From: CAVPJW01 sp963705525
GTDB taxonomy: Bacteria > Acidobacteriota > Vicinamibacteria > Vicinamibacterales > CAVPJW01
Assembly: GCA_963705525.1 (NCBI GenBank)
Contig: CAVPJW010000002.1
Coordinates: 682,001 to 746,000 of the forward strand
Direction of reading: 5' to 3'
DNA length: 64,000 nucleotides
A program made the position numbers and the translations under genes. The notes under the pieces were generated by a model, which saw nothing but the letters and a program-made list of their open reading frames with translations, had not been told where the DNA came from and ran no database searches. Position 1 is the first letter of the stretch. Each line of letters opens with the position of its first letter. Positions 54,291-63,145 of the stretch are shown in pieces.

Positions 54291-55067
54291 ATGAGTAGCA
54301 CTATCGACGGAGTCCGGGCGAAATTGAATCGGACTAAAAAACACCTTGAAGTCCTTCACTCGGAGGTGCTGGCTCACTTGAAGTCGTGTAAACAGAGCAT
54401 TGGGGTAGACCTTAGCGACGATGAAACAGAAATGATCGTCCATTTTTCTGTGACGCCGAAGCCACCTCCCACAATAGGCGTCATCGTCGGAGAATGCGTT
54501 CACAACTTGCGGTCTGCGCTCGACCACATCGCTTGTCAACTGTGGAGAAACGCCGGCCACCGAGACTGTGCCGGAATCAGCTTTCCGTTGACTACAAATC
54601 CTGCGGCTTACGCAAAGGTTCGGGACAAATTGGATGGAGTCATTCACAAGAAGGCGCTGACACTTATCGACGGTTTGCAACCGTGCGCTCCATCCGGCAT
54701 CTTTCAGGATCCCACCTACCATCCTTTTGCCATTCTTAAGACGCTCTCGAACACAGACAAACACCGGACACTCAATTTCGCGGTGACGCATAGTCACAAT
54801 ACGATGCTTCAGTTCATGAGTGACGACGGCGTTGTCGTATCGTCTCTCAACATTCCCGCATCGATGAAAGATGACACATATCTCAAGATCGTCGTCCCCG
54901 CCGGGCTTGTAAAGCCTGGCATGAACGTGCGCGTCAGCGGTGCCGGTTACATAGCGTTCAAAGAGCGAGATGGTTGGGGACGCAAAGGCATTGAGAGCGT
55001 GCTCAGTGAGACGCTGGAGTTCATCGAAGTGATAGTCGTCCCCCGATTTGAGCCATTCTTGGGTTAA
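54291..55067 (+). CDS. Conserved hypothetical protein with LRSALDH motif (HEPN-like?)
   Basis: 258 residues from ATG 54291. An N-terminal helical hairpin (about 1-35) is followed by ECVHNLRSALDHIACQLW (about 70-87), ISFPLTTNP, IDGLQPC and LSNTDKHRTLNF (about 158-170). This set of motifs recurs in uncharacterised bacterial proteins often found on mobile DNA. The R-x4-H spacing in RSALDH resembles the active-site motif of HEPN ribonucleases, but the fold is not proven. Base composition is more AT-rich than the chromosome, suggesting recent transfer. Confidence 0.6.
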   Translation: MSSTIDGVRAKLNRTKKHLEVLHSEVLAHLKSCKQSIGVDLSDDETEMIVHFSVTPKPPPTIGVIVGECVHNLRSALDHIACQLWRNAGHRDCAGISFPLTTNPAAYAKVRDKLDGVIHKKALTLIDGLQPCAPSGIFQDPTYHPFAILKTLSNTDKHRTLNFAVTHSHNTMLQFMSDDGVVVSSLNIPASMKDDTYLKIVVPAGLVKPGMNVRVSGAGYIAFKERDGWGRKGIESVLSETLEFIEVIVVPRFEPFLG

Positions 55068-55105
55068 CTGTCGAATTCGATCTGAAACGAAATACACGAC
55101 AAACC

Positions 55106-55504
55106 TCACTCGCCGGCTAACTCTGCTAACGTCACGTTGAGCGAATCCGCGACGCGTATCGCAGGGTCCACATCCGCGTCACAGCCCATTTCCACTTGTC
55201 TGATAAACAGCAGTGAGGTCGTGGCCGCCATCGCCACGTCATTCTGTGTCAAGCCGGCGAGCTCCCGAATTTCCTGCAAATGCGGTAACAGCATGTCACC
55301 ATCCTCCTGTTCGTCATCACCGGTCTGTTGTCGGTACTCTTTTCTTTGTTGGCCCAGGACGCGCCGCAACGCCTCGAGCGCGGCTTCGAGATTGTCCCGA
55401 TCGTCGCGCATGGGATCTGCCCAGAGCGACCGAATGATCTGATCTTCCGCCGCTTGCAGCGCCGCGGCCAGCCTTCCGGCGTTCGTCTCGTGCGTCACGC
55501 TCAT
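55106..55504 (-). CDS. XRE-family HTH regulator
   Basis: A 132-residue protein: an N-terminal acidic/helical half (about 1-70) and a C-terminal Cro/CI-type helix-turn-helix (about 75-130, LQEIRELAGLTQNDVAMAATTSLLFIRQVEMG). The HTH being C-terminal is unusual for a repressor. Its ATG overlaps the terminase-like stop (ATGA), so it is translated from the same message. Confidence 0.75.
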   Translation of the reverse strand: MSVTHETNAGRLAAALQAAEDQIIRSLWADPMRDDRDNLEAALEALRRVLGQQRKEYRQQTGDDEQEDGDMLLPHLQEIRELAGLTQNDVAMAATTSLLFIRQVEMGCDADVDPAIRVADSLNVTLAELAGE

Positions 55505-57270
55505 GGCAGAAACGTCTGCGCCCAGTGCTCAAATTTCCGGTTGGTGACAAACGCATTCGGTCGCTGGAGCCCGCGCGTGAGAAAGGTGCGCACGCTCATC
55601 TCTTCCCCCGTCCGCTCCTGATACGCCGCATGCGCCCCTAACGTGCTCGCAAATCCCTCGCAGTGTTTGCACACCGGATCACGCGGATAGCGGCCCATCG
55701 CCGCATCGAACAAGATGCAATCGACGGGTTGGCCAAAAAAGTTTTCCAGTCGGCAGCCGGTCGGCATCGGCGCCATCACCGCCCGGCCGAGCGAGGGTTC
55801 CACCACTTCGAGCAGTAGCCCGAGACACACGCAGAGGTCGTCGTGCGCGCCGGCGCCACTAAACTCACCCGGCTGGAACTTGAGCAGGTCGCGCCGGCGA
55901 TTGCCCCGCGAGCCCGCCTCGATCACCGTGACCGACTCCAGTTGTTCGATCAGATCCCCCGCGCGCGCGGGAATGGCCACGACGCGTTGCGAGAAGGCAC
56001 GTTTCAGCAGCGTCACGAGTTTGTCGATCTTCGTGCCTTCGATCGTGACGAGGGTGGCCGGCACGCCCCGCCGGCATAGTTGCTCCACCATTTGGCGGCT
56101 CTGCCACTGGTCAATCCGGCAGCCGCGCAAATGAAAGCGCTGATGCAAGCGGACCAGTTCGTCTTCCACCGCCATCAGACTCACCGGCGCCTCCGGCGTG
56201 CCGCGCCACGTGCGAATCACATCCACGACGAGCCGTTGGTGCGCGTCCAGGTGCCCGACGAGGACCGCGCTCCAGTCCCGCGACACCCCCAAATCTCCCG
56301 TCGAAAAATACGCCACGCCCGGCTCCGCGCGATCGGGTTCGTCGAGGGGCACCACGGCATCACGTAATTCCGCCGGCGCGATCAACCCGCCGTCTTCGCC
56401 GCCCGGCTCATTGAGCAGGATGCGCCGGCCTCGAGACGGACACGCCGCGAAGAGCTTCAACTGTTCATCGACCCACGCTTCGGAAATCTCCGGAACCACG
56501 TGCCAGGCGGCCTGTGGGCCACGCCCCCCGATGTAGGAATAAAACACGCTCGGGTCCTGCGCGCGGACGCGTTCGAGTAAGTCGTGCAGCGGGACGCCGC
56601 GGCGTTCCATCGCGCGGGGCGCGTGATACGACAGGCAGACCACTTGCCCGTCCGGACAATGCGGCGTGATCAGCAGCGCCTCACTCATCGAATGGTCACC
56701 CTCGGTGTGCAGCTCGTCCCGCACGATCGAGGTGAACGGCAGCCCCTGGGAGCCCTTGGAATCGTGCGCGAGCCGCAAAATGCGATGTTCGAGTTGATAG
56801 CGCCCGCCGGTGCGCGCCTCCACGCGATCTTCCACATAGATGGCCTCGTGCCGCAGCACACGAAACCGCGTCCGCAAAAACTCATGCCGATCGATGGTGC
56901 TGCAGATCTGCCGGAAGACGATATCGGTTTGTTCCAGATCCCACCCCGCTAAGCCGATGAGCCGTTCCAGATGCTGGGCACAGGGATCGCCCACCGCGCG
57001 CGCCAGCGCAAAGGTCTTCGCGGACCAGGTCTTCCGCGTTTTTTTCGACCAATGGGGCAAAAACGTGAGGAAACGACGACGACCCGATGCGTCGCATGCA
57101 TCGAACGCCTGATACAACCGCGCTTGTGCCGCATGCAAGCTCGGGACGACGAGCTGGCCATCCGCGTCGGGCAGCCGCACAAACGCGTGATGAAACGCCG
57201 CCACACTCAGGCCGTGAACTGGACCCTCACGCGCGTCGAGCGATGCGGCCACGTCTTGCGGGACCGTCAT
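55501..57270 (-). CDS. Phage terminase large-subunit-like protein
   Basis: 589 residues from ATG 57270. The ATPase half shows a poor Walker A region (PHWSKKTRKTWSAKTFALA, about 60-80, missing the usual G-K-T/S core) and a Walker B-like SIVRDELHTEGDHSM (about 180-195). The nuclease half has VAYFSTGDLGVSRDWSAVLVG and AGAHDDLCVCLGLLLE, the acidic RNase H-like residues of terminases. A Cys pair (CKHCEGF) lies near the C-terminus. Terminases package DNA; here no portal or capsid is nearby. The frame is open far upstream but those codons overlap another small frame. Confidence 0.75.
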   Translation of the reverse strand: MTVPQDVAASLDAREGPVHGLSVAAFHHAFVRLPDADGQLVVPSLHAAQARLYQAFDACDASGRRRFLTFLPHWSKKTRKTWSAKTFALARAVGDPCAQHLERLIGLAGWDLEQTDIVFRQICSTIDRHEFLRTRFRVLRHEAIYVEDRVEARTGGRYQLEHRILRLAHDSKGSQGLPFTSIVRDELHTEGDHSMSEALLITPHCPDGQVVCLSYHAPRAMERRGVPLHDLLERVRAQDPSVFYSYIGGRGPQAAWHVVPEISEAWVDEQLKLFAACPSRGRRILLNEPGGEDGGLIAPAELRDAVVPLDEPDRAEPGVAYFSTGDLGVSRDWSAVLVGHLDAHQRLVVDVIRTWRGTPEAPVSLMAVEDELVRLHQRFHLRGCRIDQWQSRQMVEQLCRRGVPATLVTIEGTKIDKLVTLLKRAFSQRVVAIPARAGDLIEQLESVTVIEAGSRGNRRRDLLKFQPGEFSGAGAHDDLCVCLGLLLEVVEPSLGRAVMAPMPTGCRLENFFGQPVDCILFDAAMGRYPRDPVCKHCEGFASTLGAHAAYQERTGEEMSVRTFLTRGLQRPNAFVTNRKFEHWAQTFLP

Positions 57271-57398
57271 CGCCGAACCGGTCGCACCTTCTTGAGATCC
57301 GCCAGCCGAATGACGGCTTGGAGCCGCCCGTGCGCCTGGCGCGCCTTCGTCGCGATCTCCGGCACCCGCAGACTTCGCACGGTCGCGATCGCCTTCAC
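57267..57398 (-). CDS. Small ORF upstream of terminase (possibly truncated)
   Basis: A frame ending with TGA that overlaps the terminase ATG (ATGA) encodes LVKAIATVRSLRVPEIAT and a basic tail ending KKVRPVRR. It is open back to about 57447; GTG 57398 is the first conventional start. Position suggests a terminase small-subunit-like partner, but no similarity is recognised. It may be cut at the element edge, or extended by another one-base shift. Confidence 0.3.
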   Translation of the reverse strand: MKAIATVRSLRVPEIATKARQAHGRLQAVIRLADLKKVRPVRR

Positions 57399-57501
57399 GA
57401 GCTGGCTCGCGGCGACCTGCGTTCGGCAATGCGAGACAGATCAGGAGCGGACTCGCGTCAGCCTGACAGGCCTGCAGAATCGTCGGAGCAGAAGGCCACG
57501 C

Positions 57502-58248
57502 ATGAAACGAGCGGAACGACATCACCTCAAGGAAAACGAGCTTGCCGTGTCGCTGCGGCGCGCCCGCACGACGGCCGAACAGTACCGCCGGGAGATTGCG
57601 TTCGGCACCGTCGCGGTGCTCGTGGCGCTCGCCGCTGCCGTCGGCTACGTCGTCTGGAAGGGGCGGACCGACGCGCAGGCCAGCGAGCGGCTCGCCGAAG
57701 CCATGGCGATCATGGATGCGCCCGTGACCCCCGCGACTCCTCCGGCTGGCACGCCGCCACCGGCGCCCACACCCGGCAGCTACCCGACCGAACGAGCCAG
57801 GCTCGAGGCGGCGCTGCCGAAGTTCCTGGCGGCGGCCGATGCCTACCCGTCAACCGGCGCCGGCATCGCGGCCCGCTATCACGCAGCCAGCACACTGGCA
57901 TCGCTCGGCCGATCGAGCGACGCCGTCAGTCGGTACGACGAGGTGATCGCCCGGGCCGGGAACGGCGTCTATGGTCAGATGGCGCGTCTTGGCAAAGCCG
58001 ACGCGCTGGTGCTCGGCGGCAAATACGAGGATGCACTGGCCATTTATCGCGAGCTCGCCGCCCGGAAGGACGGAACGCTTCCGGTGGACGCCATCCTGAT
58101 GCAGCTTGGGCGCGCGTGCGTGGCAGCTGGCAAGACGCAGGAAGCCAAGCAGGCGTTCACGAGAATCGTCGATGAATTTCCGGAATCGACCTATCTGGCC
58201 GATGCTCGTCGTGAACTCGACAACCTTGCGGCCAGAGCCTCGGCCTGA
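57502..58248 (+). CDS. Membrane-anchored TPR protein (YfgM/BamD-like layout)
   Basis: 248 residues: a charged N-terminus, one membrane helix (about 33-54, GTVAVLVALAAAVGYVVW) and a Pro/Ala/Thr linker (PPAGTPPPAPTPG). The periplasmic TPR domain has units near 100-130, 135-165, 170-200 and 208-240, ending DEFPESTYLADARRELDNL. This is the layout of YfgM-type chaperones. ATG 57502. It marks the return to chromosomal genes after the integrative element. Confidence 0.75.
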   Translation: MKRAERHHLKENELAVSLRRARTTAEQYRREIAFGTVAVLVALAAAVGYVVWKGRTDAQASERLAEAMAIMDAPVTPATPPAGTPPPAPTPGSYPTERARLEAALPKFLAAADAYPSTGAGIAARYHAASTLASLGRSSDAVSRYDEVIARAGNGVYGQMARLGKADALVLGGKYEDALAIYRELAARKDGTLPVDAILMQLGRACVAAGKTQEAKQAFTRIVDEFPESTYLADARRELDNLAARASA

Positions 58249-58269
58249 GCCGGGTCCGTCCGCGTCGCC

Positions 58270-59163
58270 TCAGCGGGCCTTCGCAAAGCGATAGGTGAGG
58301 ATCTTGTAAACAAGCTTTGCGCAGAGAAAATTGGGCGCCACCATTCCTGGAATCGGGCAGAGCTCGACCAGATCGACACCCACCACCCGGCGTCGCGCAA
58401 TCACGGCCCTCAAGAGCGCGAGCGTTTCATACCACGAGAGTCCACCCGGTTCAGGCGTGCCGACGGCCGGCATCAACGCGGGATCGAGTCCGTCGCAGTC
58501 GATGGTGATGTAGACGGGATCGCGCAGCGAGGCGACCACCCGATCGATCCAGTCGGGCATCTGTCGCAGTTGCACATCGTAAAAAATGTGCGTCGCGAGC
58601 GCCGGAATCGCGTCGGCCTCTTCTGTTGACAGGCTGCGGATTCCAACCTGCGTGCACGGAGCAGTTTCGAGCACGCGGCGCATCGCGCATGCGTGGTTGA
58701 AACGCGAACCCATGAACGAGTCGCGGAGGTCGGCGTGGGCGTCGATCTGGAGGACCGAGAGACTTGGATGCTGTCGCGCGACGCCGCGGACGACAGCAGG
58801 AGTAATGGAGTGCTCGCCGCCGAGAACAACCGGGAACTTGCCTTTGTCGACAATCTCACCGGTCACGCGCTCGATCTCATCCATGACCTGGGCAAGATCG
58901 TCGAACGGCAGCTCCATCTCCGGCAGGGTATAGAGCCCTATGCCGTGAATGTCGGTGTTCAGCTCTTCGTCCCAGAGTTCCAGGTGCGATGAGGCGACTA
59001 GAATCTCGTGCGGGCCGTGCCGAGTGCCTGCCAGATAGGACGTCGTGCGGTCGAGCGGAATCGGGAGAATGACGACCTGCGAGTCATCGTAGGAGAGTGT
59101 TTCGGGTCTGGTTCCACCGAATGACACGGGATCGGTTGCATCGTACCGCACGGGTGGCTTCAT
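58270..59163 (-). CDS. speB: Agmatinase / ureohydrolase
   Basis: A 297-residue ureohydrolase cleaving agmatine to putrescine and urea. Mn-binding motifs are GGEHSITPAVV (His), QIDAHADLRDS (Asp-x-His-x-Asp) and YITIDCDGLDPALMPAVGTPEPGG (Asp-x-Asp). Related arginase or guanidinobutyrase activities cannot be excluded. ATG 59163 overlaps the stop of the deoxyhypusine-synthase-like gene (ATGA), indicating joint translation in a polyamine operon. Confidence 0.9.
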   Translation of the reverse strand: MKPPVRYDATDPVSFGGTRPETLSYDDSQVVILPIPLDRTTSYLAGTRHGPHEILVASSHLELWDEELNTDIHGIGLYTLPEMELPFDDLAQVMDEIERVTGEIVDKGKFPVVLGGEHSITPAVVRGVARQHPSLSVLQIDAHADLRDSFMGSRFNHACAMRRVLETAPCTQVGIRSLSTEEADAIPALATHIFYDVQLRQMPDWIDRVVASLRDPVYITIDCDGLDPALMPAVGTPEPGGLSWYETLALLRAVIARRRVVGVDLVELCPIPGMVAPNFLCAKLVYKILTYRFAKAR

Positions 59164-60233
59164 CCGCGCTCCTCGAAGGCCTGGCTGGATATGACATGCC
59201 CGTCAACGGACATGTGTCGTTCGCCGAACTCAAACGTGGGACGCCGCCGGGTCGAGAGGCGGCTTGCTGCACTGTTCGCCAGCGCGCTCACGAGGATTGG
59301 GAGTGCAATGGTCGCATCCGCATGCACCGTGACTCGTGCGGCATCAGTGGCCAGCTTGCCCCAGCTTTGCGCTTCTTCCAAGCTGGATCCGGATGCGCCG
59401 CCGAAGTGGGGCGCATCGGTGATGATCTGAAGGGCATACTTATGGCCGCCGACCTCCGGGCTGTAGAACTCCGCCTGCACCGACGCCTGGTTGATGAAGT
59501 TCTTCGGCGTGCCGCCGCCGAGAACGACCGATGCCGTATGCGGTCGGGCGATCACGAGGTTCGCCGACTCGACGATGTCGCCGATGATGTCGATATGACC
59601 GGTCTGTGAGTCACGATGACGCGCCTGCGAGAGTCCCATCCCGAGCGACGAGTCGGCGATCGCCGGACAGAAAATTGGGACGCCTGCACGATAAGCCGCG
59701 GTGAGAATGCCGTCGTGGCCGGTGGTTTTCCACAGATGCTCGCCCAGGCGGTACAGGAACTCGCGGCTCGTGTAGGGACGCCGCTCGAGCGATCCGGCGA
59801 AGGTGGCCAGCCAGTTGTCGTTGTCGATGAATTCTTCCTCGCTGGCGTACGTGTCATACACGCGATCGATCCGCTCCGCCTGGAGCGCCGCATCGTCGGC
59901 CTGCGGCGAGCCGACATAGTGATGCCGCCCTCGGATCTCATGGAGATCGTGGTAGAGATTGGCGCCGGTCGACACCAGACAGTCGATGTAACGGTGGGCA
60001 ATGAGGTGCGCGACGATCAGGCGCAGCCCGCCCGCGCTGAGAGCTCCAGCCACGCCCATGAAGATCGTCGCGTCGTCTTCGAGCATCTTGAGCCAGACTC
60101 GATGCGCCACCGCAAGATTGCGGCCCTGAAATGAGATGTGCTCCATACGCGCGAGCAACTCATCGGCGGTCAGGCCTGGCGCGACGGCGAACGGCACGAT
60201 CGGCTGTTTGAGAAAGCGGGACCTCTTCGCCAT
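59160..60233 (-). CDS. Deoxyhypusine synthase-family protein (probable homospermidine synthase)
   Basis: A 357-residue NAD-dependent enzyme of the DHS family: FMGVAGALSAGGLRLIVAHL (NAD site), VSTGANLYHDLHE, GHIDIIGDIVES, VVLGGGTPKNFINQA and SLEEAQSWGKL with the catalytic lysine. HADATIALPILVSAL follows. Bacteria lack eIF5A, and bacterial homologues are known to make homospermidine from putrescine (with spermidine or putrescine as donor). Coupling to agmatinase, which supplies putrescine, fits that role. Confidence 0.9.
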   Translation of the reverse strand: MAKRSRFLKQPIVPFAVAPGLTADELLARMEHISFQGRNLAVAHRVWLKMLEDDATIFMGVAGALSAGGLRLIVAHLIAHRYIDCLVSTGANLYHDLHEIRGRHHYVGSPQADDAALQAERIDRVYDTYASEEEFIDNDNWLATFAGSLERRPYTSREFLYRLGEHLWKTTGHDGILTAAYRAGVPIFCPAIADSSLGMGLSQARHRDSQTGHIDIIGDIVESANLVIARPHTASVVLGGGTPKNFINQASVQAEFYSPEVGGHKYALQIITDAPHFGGASGSSLEEAQSWGKLATDAARVTVHADATIALPILVSALANSAASRLSTRRRPTFEFGERHMSVDGHVISSQAFEERG

Positions 60234-60302
60234 GCGGCGGCCATTTTACCGCATCGACTGAAATGCGAAGCCCTGGCCAGTGGAAGGAACCGGAGAGCCT
60301 GA

Positions 60303-62957
60303 CTACTTCGCGTCGCGCTTCAGTTCGGCTAGGAGCGTGAGCGCTTCGAGCGGTGTCAGCCGGTCCGGGTCGACGGCTCGCAGGCGTTCGGCGAGTGGTT
60401 CGTCGGCCGGGCCCGGTTGAAAGAGTCCGAATTGTAACTGCGGCTCCGACGGCGTGCCGCTCAACGCCGGCCGCCCTCCGCGCGACAACTCGTCGCGCTC
60501 GAGCGCCACGAGGATTTCGCGCGCGCGCGCGATCACGGGTTTGGGCAACCCTGCCAGCCGCGCCACCTGGATGCCGTAGCTGCGATCCGATCGTCCTGGC
60601 ACGACCTTCCGTAGAAAGACGATCGAATCCTGGCGCTCGCGCGCCGCGACGTGGGCGTTCTGGATGCCGGGCAGGGCGTCGGCCAGGTCCGTCAGCTCGT
60701 GATAGTGCGTGGCGAAGAGCGTCTTGGGGCGTGCGCGAGCATTGGTGGCAAGGTGCTCGGCGACCGCCCACGCGATGCTCAAGCCATCGAAGGTTGCCGT
60801 GCCGCGCCCGACTTCATCGAGGATCACGAGGCTCTGCGACGTCGCGTTGTGCAGGATATTTGCGGTTTCCTGCATTTCGATCATGAAGGTGGACTGGCCG
60901 CGCGCGATGTTGTCGGACGCGCCGACGCGGGCGAAGATTCTGTCCACGAGTCCCAGCCGCGCTTCGCGCGCGGGGACGAACGATCCGGCCTGGGCCATCA
61001 GGCAGATGACGGCGGTCTGCCGCAGATATGTGGACTTTCCGCCCATGTTGGGCCCCGTGAGGATGATCAACTGCGCGCTCGTCGGGTTGAGCGTCAGGTC
61101 GTTGGACACGAACGGCTCGGGGCTCGTTCGCTCCACTACGGGATGCCGGGCGTCGATCATGACGAGCTCGTCGCCGCCATCGACGTGCGGTTTGACGTAG
61201 TTGGAGACGGCCGCGGTTTCAGCGAGGGCCGTCACCGCGTCGAGCGTCGCGAGGGCCGCGGCCGTCTTCTTGATCGGCGAGGCCGATGCCGCCACCTGCC
61301 GCCGTAGTGTCTCGAAGAGCTCGACTTCGCGTTCAAGGATCCGCTCGTCCGCGCCAAGGACGCGCTCCTCGTATTCCTTCAGCGCCGGCGTGATATAGCG
61401 TTCACCGCCGGCGATGGTCTGTTTGCGCTGATAGTCGTCGGGAACCGCGTGAAGGTTGGACTTCGAAATTTCGATGTAATAACCGAACACGCGGTTGTAG
61501 CGAATCTTGAGCGAGGTGATGCCGGTGCGCGCGCGCTCGCGTTCCTCCATCTGCGCGATGACCTGCTTGCCTGAACGGCTGACGGAGCGCAGCTCGTCGA
61601 GCGGCGGGTCCACGCCGTCCCGGATAACGCCTCCATCACGTGCGGTCGCGGGCAGATCGTCGGCCAGCGTCGTTTCGAGCAGGCCTCGAAGAGCCGGGAG
61701 GTCATCGAGCGCCGCGGCGACCTCGGCGATCATGGGGGCCTGAAAGGCCGTCAGGAGTTGCTTCAGGCGGGGCACGCACGCGAGGGACTGTGCCAGCCCC
61801 TGCAGGTCCCGCGGACTGGCGGTGCCAAGCGCGGCGCGCGACACGAGGCGCTCGAGATCCTGAACCGCACGGAGGCCTTCCCGCAGCCGGCCTCGGTCGC
61901 TCGCGCGGAAGGCCGACTCCTCGACCGCATCGAGCCGATCGCGAATCGGGTCCAGGGAGACGAGCGGACGAATGAGCCACGATCGCATGAGGCGGCCGCC
62001 CATGACCGTGACTGTCCGATCGATCTCGTCGAGGACTGATCCGGCGCGCCCTCCATCGGTTCCTTCGACGACTTCCAGGTGTTTGAGGGTGATGGGGTCG
62101 AGAATCAGATGATCGGCCGTCTGACGAAACGTCAGCGTCCGGACGTGCGCCAGCTCGACCTTCTGCGTCTCCCGCAGGTGGAACACGAGCGCACCGGCTG
62201 CACTCGTGGCGGCCGGATGGTTGTCGAGTCCGAAGCCGGTCACACCCTGAGTCTCCAGCTGCTCGCTGAGCGCGCGACGCGCCCGGGCGAGATCGAAGCT
62301 CGAGGGTTCAATGCGTGTGAGTGGCACGCCGACACCTAGCACGGCGGCAATCGCCGGTGGGAGTTCGGTGTCCGAGGAGATCAGGATCTCGCGCGGCGAC
62401 AGGACGGAGATGTGATCGGTCAGCTCCTTCAGATCGTCCCGGCTGGCGTATTCAGAGGTCGTGAACTCGCCGGTCGAGAGGTCGACGAATGCACATCCCC
62501 AAACGTCCTGATCGCCGGTCCGGATTTTCACAAGGGACGTCAGGAAGGCAGGTTCGCGTGCATCGAGATACGCGGCGTCGGTCAACGTCCCCGGTGAGAC
62601 CACCCTGACGACCTCTCGTCGCACGACGCCTTTGGCGGACCGCGGATCTTCGACCTGCTCGCAGACGGCGACGCGGAAGCCCTTGCGGACCAGGCGCGTC
62701 AGGTATGTGTCGAACGCATGGACTGGCACGCCGCACATGGGAATCGCATTGCCATGGCTGTCCCGGGATCGCGACGTCAGCGTGATATCGAGAACGCGAG
62801 CGGCCGTCAGCGCATCGTCGTAGAAGAGCTCGTAGAAGTCACCCATCCGAAAGAGCAGCAACGCGTCCTGGTGTTGTCTCTTCGCATCGAAGTACTGACG
62901 CATGGCCGGGGTAAGCGACACGGCGGGGCCATTTGACGTCGTGCGGGTGGGCGACAT
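60303..62957 (-). CDS. mutS: DNA mismatch repair protein MutS
   Basis: An 884-residue MutS from ATG 62957 (SPTRTTSNGPAVSLTPAMRQY); the frame is open further upstream without support. The mismatch-recognition Phe-x-Glu is in FRMGDFYELFYDDA (about 37-50). Connector and lever helices follow, then the ATPase: ILTGPNMGGKSTYLRQTA with Walker A near 645, Walker B SLVILDEVGRGTATFDG and FATHYHELT. The C-terminal helix-turn-helix dimerisation part ends LTLLAELKRDAK. It recognises mismatches and recruits MutL; no mutL is in the window. Confidence 0.97.
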   Translation of the reverse strand: MSPTRTTSNGPAVSLTPAMRQYFDAKRQHQDALLLFRMGDFYELFYDDALTAARVLDITLTSRSRDSHGNAIPMCGVPVHAFDTYLTRLVRKGFRVAVCEQVEDPRSAKGVVRREVVRVVSPGTLTDAAYLDAREPAFLTSLVKIRTGDQDVWGCAFVDLSTGEFTTSEYASRDDLKELTDHISVLSPREILISSDTELPPAIAAVLGVGVPLTRIEPSSFDLARARRALSEQLETQGVTGFGLDNHPAATSAAGALVFHLRETQKVELAHVRTLTFRQTADHLILDPITLKHLEVVEGTDGGRAGSVLDEIDRTVTVMGGRLMRSWLIRPLVSLDPIRDRLDAVEESAFRASDRGRLREGLRAVQDLERLVSRAALGTASPRDLQGLAQSLACVPRLKQLLTAFQAPMIAEVAAALDDLPALRGLLETTLADDLPATARDGGVIRDGVDPPLDELRSVSRSGKQVIAQMEERERARTGITSLKIRYNRVFGYYIEISKSNLHAVPDDYQRKQTIAGGERYITPALKEYEERVLGADERILEREVELFETLRRQVAASASPIKKTAAALATLDAVTALAETAAVSNYVKPHVDGGDELVMIDARHPVVERTSPEPFVSNDLTLNPTSAQLIILTGPNMGGKSTYLRQTAVICLMAQAGSFVPAREARLGLVDRIFARVGASDNIARGQSTFMIEMQETANILHNATSQSLVILDEVGRGTATFDGLSIAWAVAEHLATNARARPKTLFATHYHELTDLADALPGIQNAHVAARERQDSIVFLRKVVPGRSDRSYGIQVARLAGLPKPVIARAREILVALERDELSRGGRPALSGTPSEPQLQFGLFQPGPADEPLAERLRAVDPDRLTPLEALTLLAELKRDAK

Positions 62958-63145
62958 GGGACGAGGTTCGGGGAGTCCAGAGCCCGAGGCGATGCGGCGG
63001 ATGCCGGCGCGCCCGGCGGGAACGCGTGTAGTTGTCGGCGAAAGCCTGACGGAGCCTGGTCGCAGTATAGGAGGGCGGTGGAGGTCCGTCAAGGCACTGA
63101 GTAGATTGACTTTGAGGTTCCCCGGTATTTCAATCCATAAGGGCA

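Larger units (their letters stand above)
52397..57500. mobile_element. Integrative element next to tRNA-Arg
   Basis: A tyrosine integrase pointing toward the tRNA is followed by small unknown genes, an XRE regulator and a terminase-like gene. Composition varies (54291-55067 is visibly more AT-rich) and the genes have no metabolic link to neighbours. No capsid, portal or tail gene is present. The right boundary is placed before the TPR gene at 57502; a direct repeat of the tRNA 3' end was looked for near there and not found, so the boundary is uncertain. Confidence 0.65.

Noticed and set aside
57271..57501. Right attachment site of the tRNA-Arg element
   Set aside because: Only an 8-base GGCGCGCC match to the tRNA 3' end is visible near 57338, too short and inside a terminase-linked frame.
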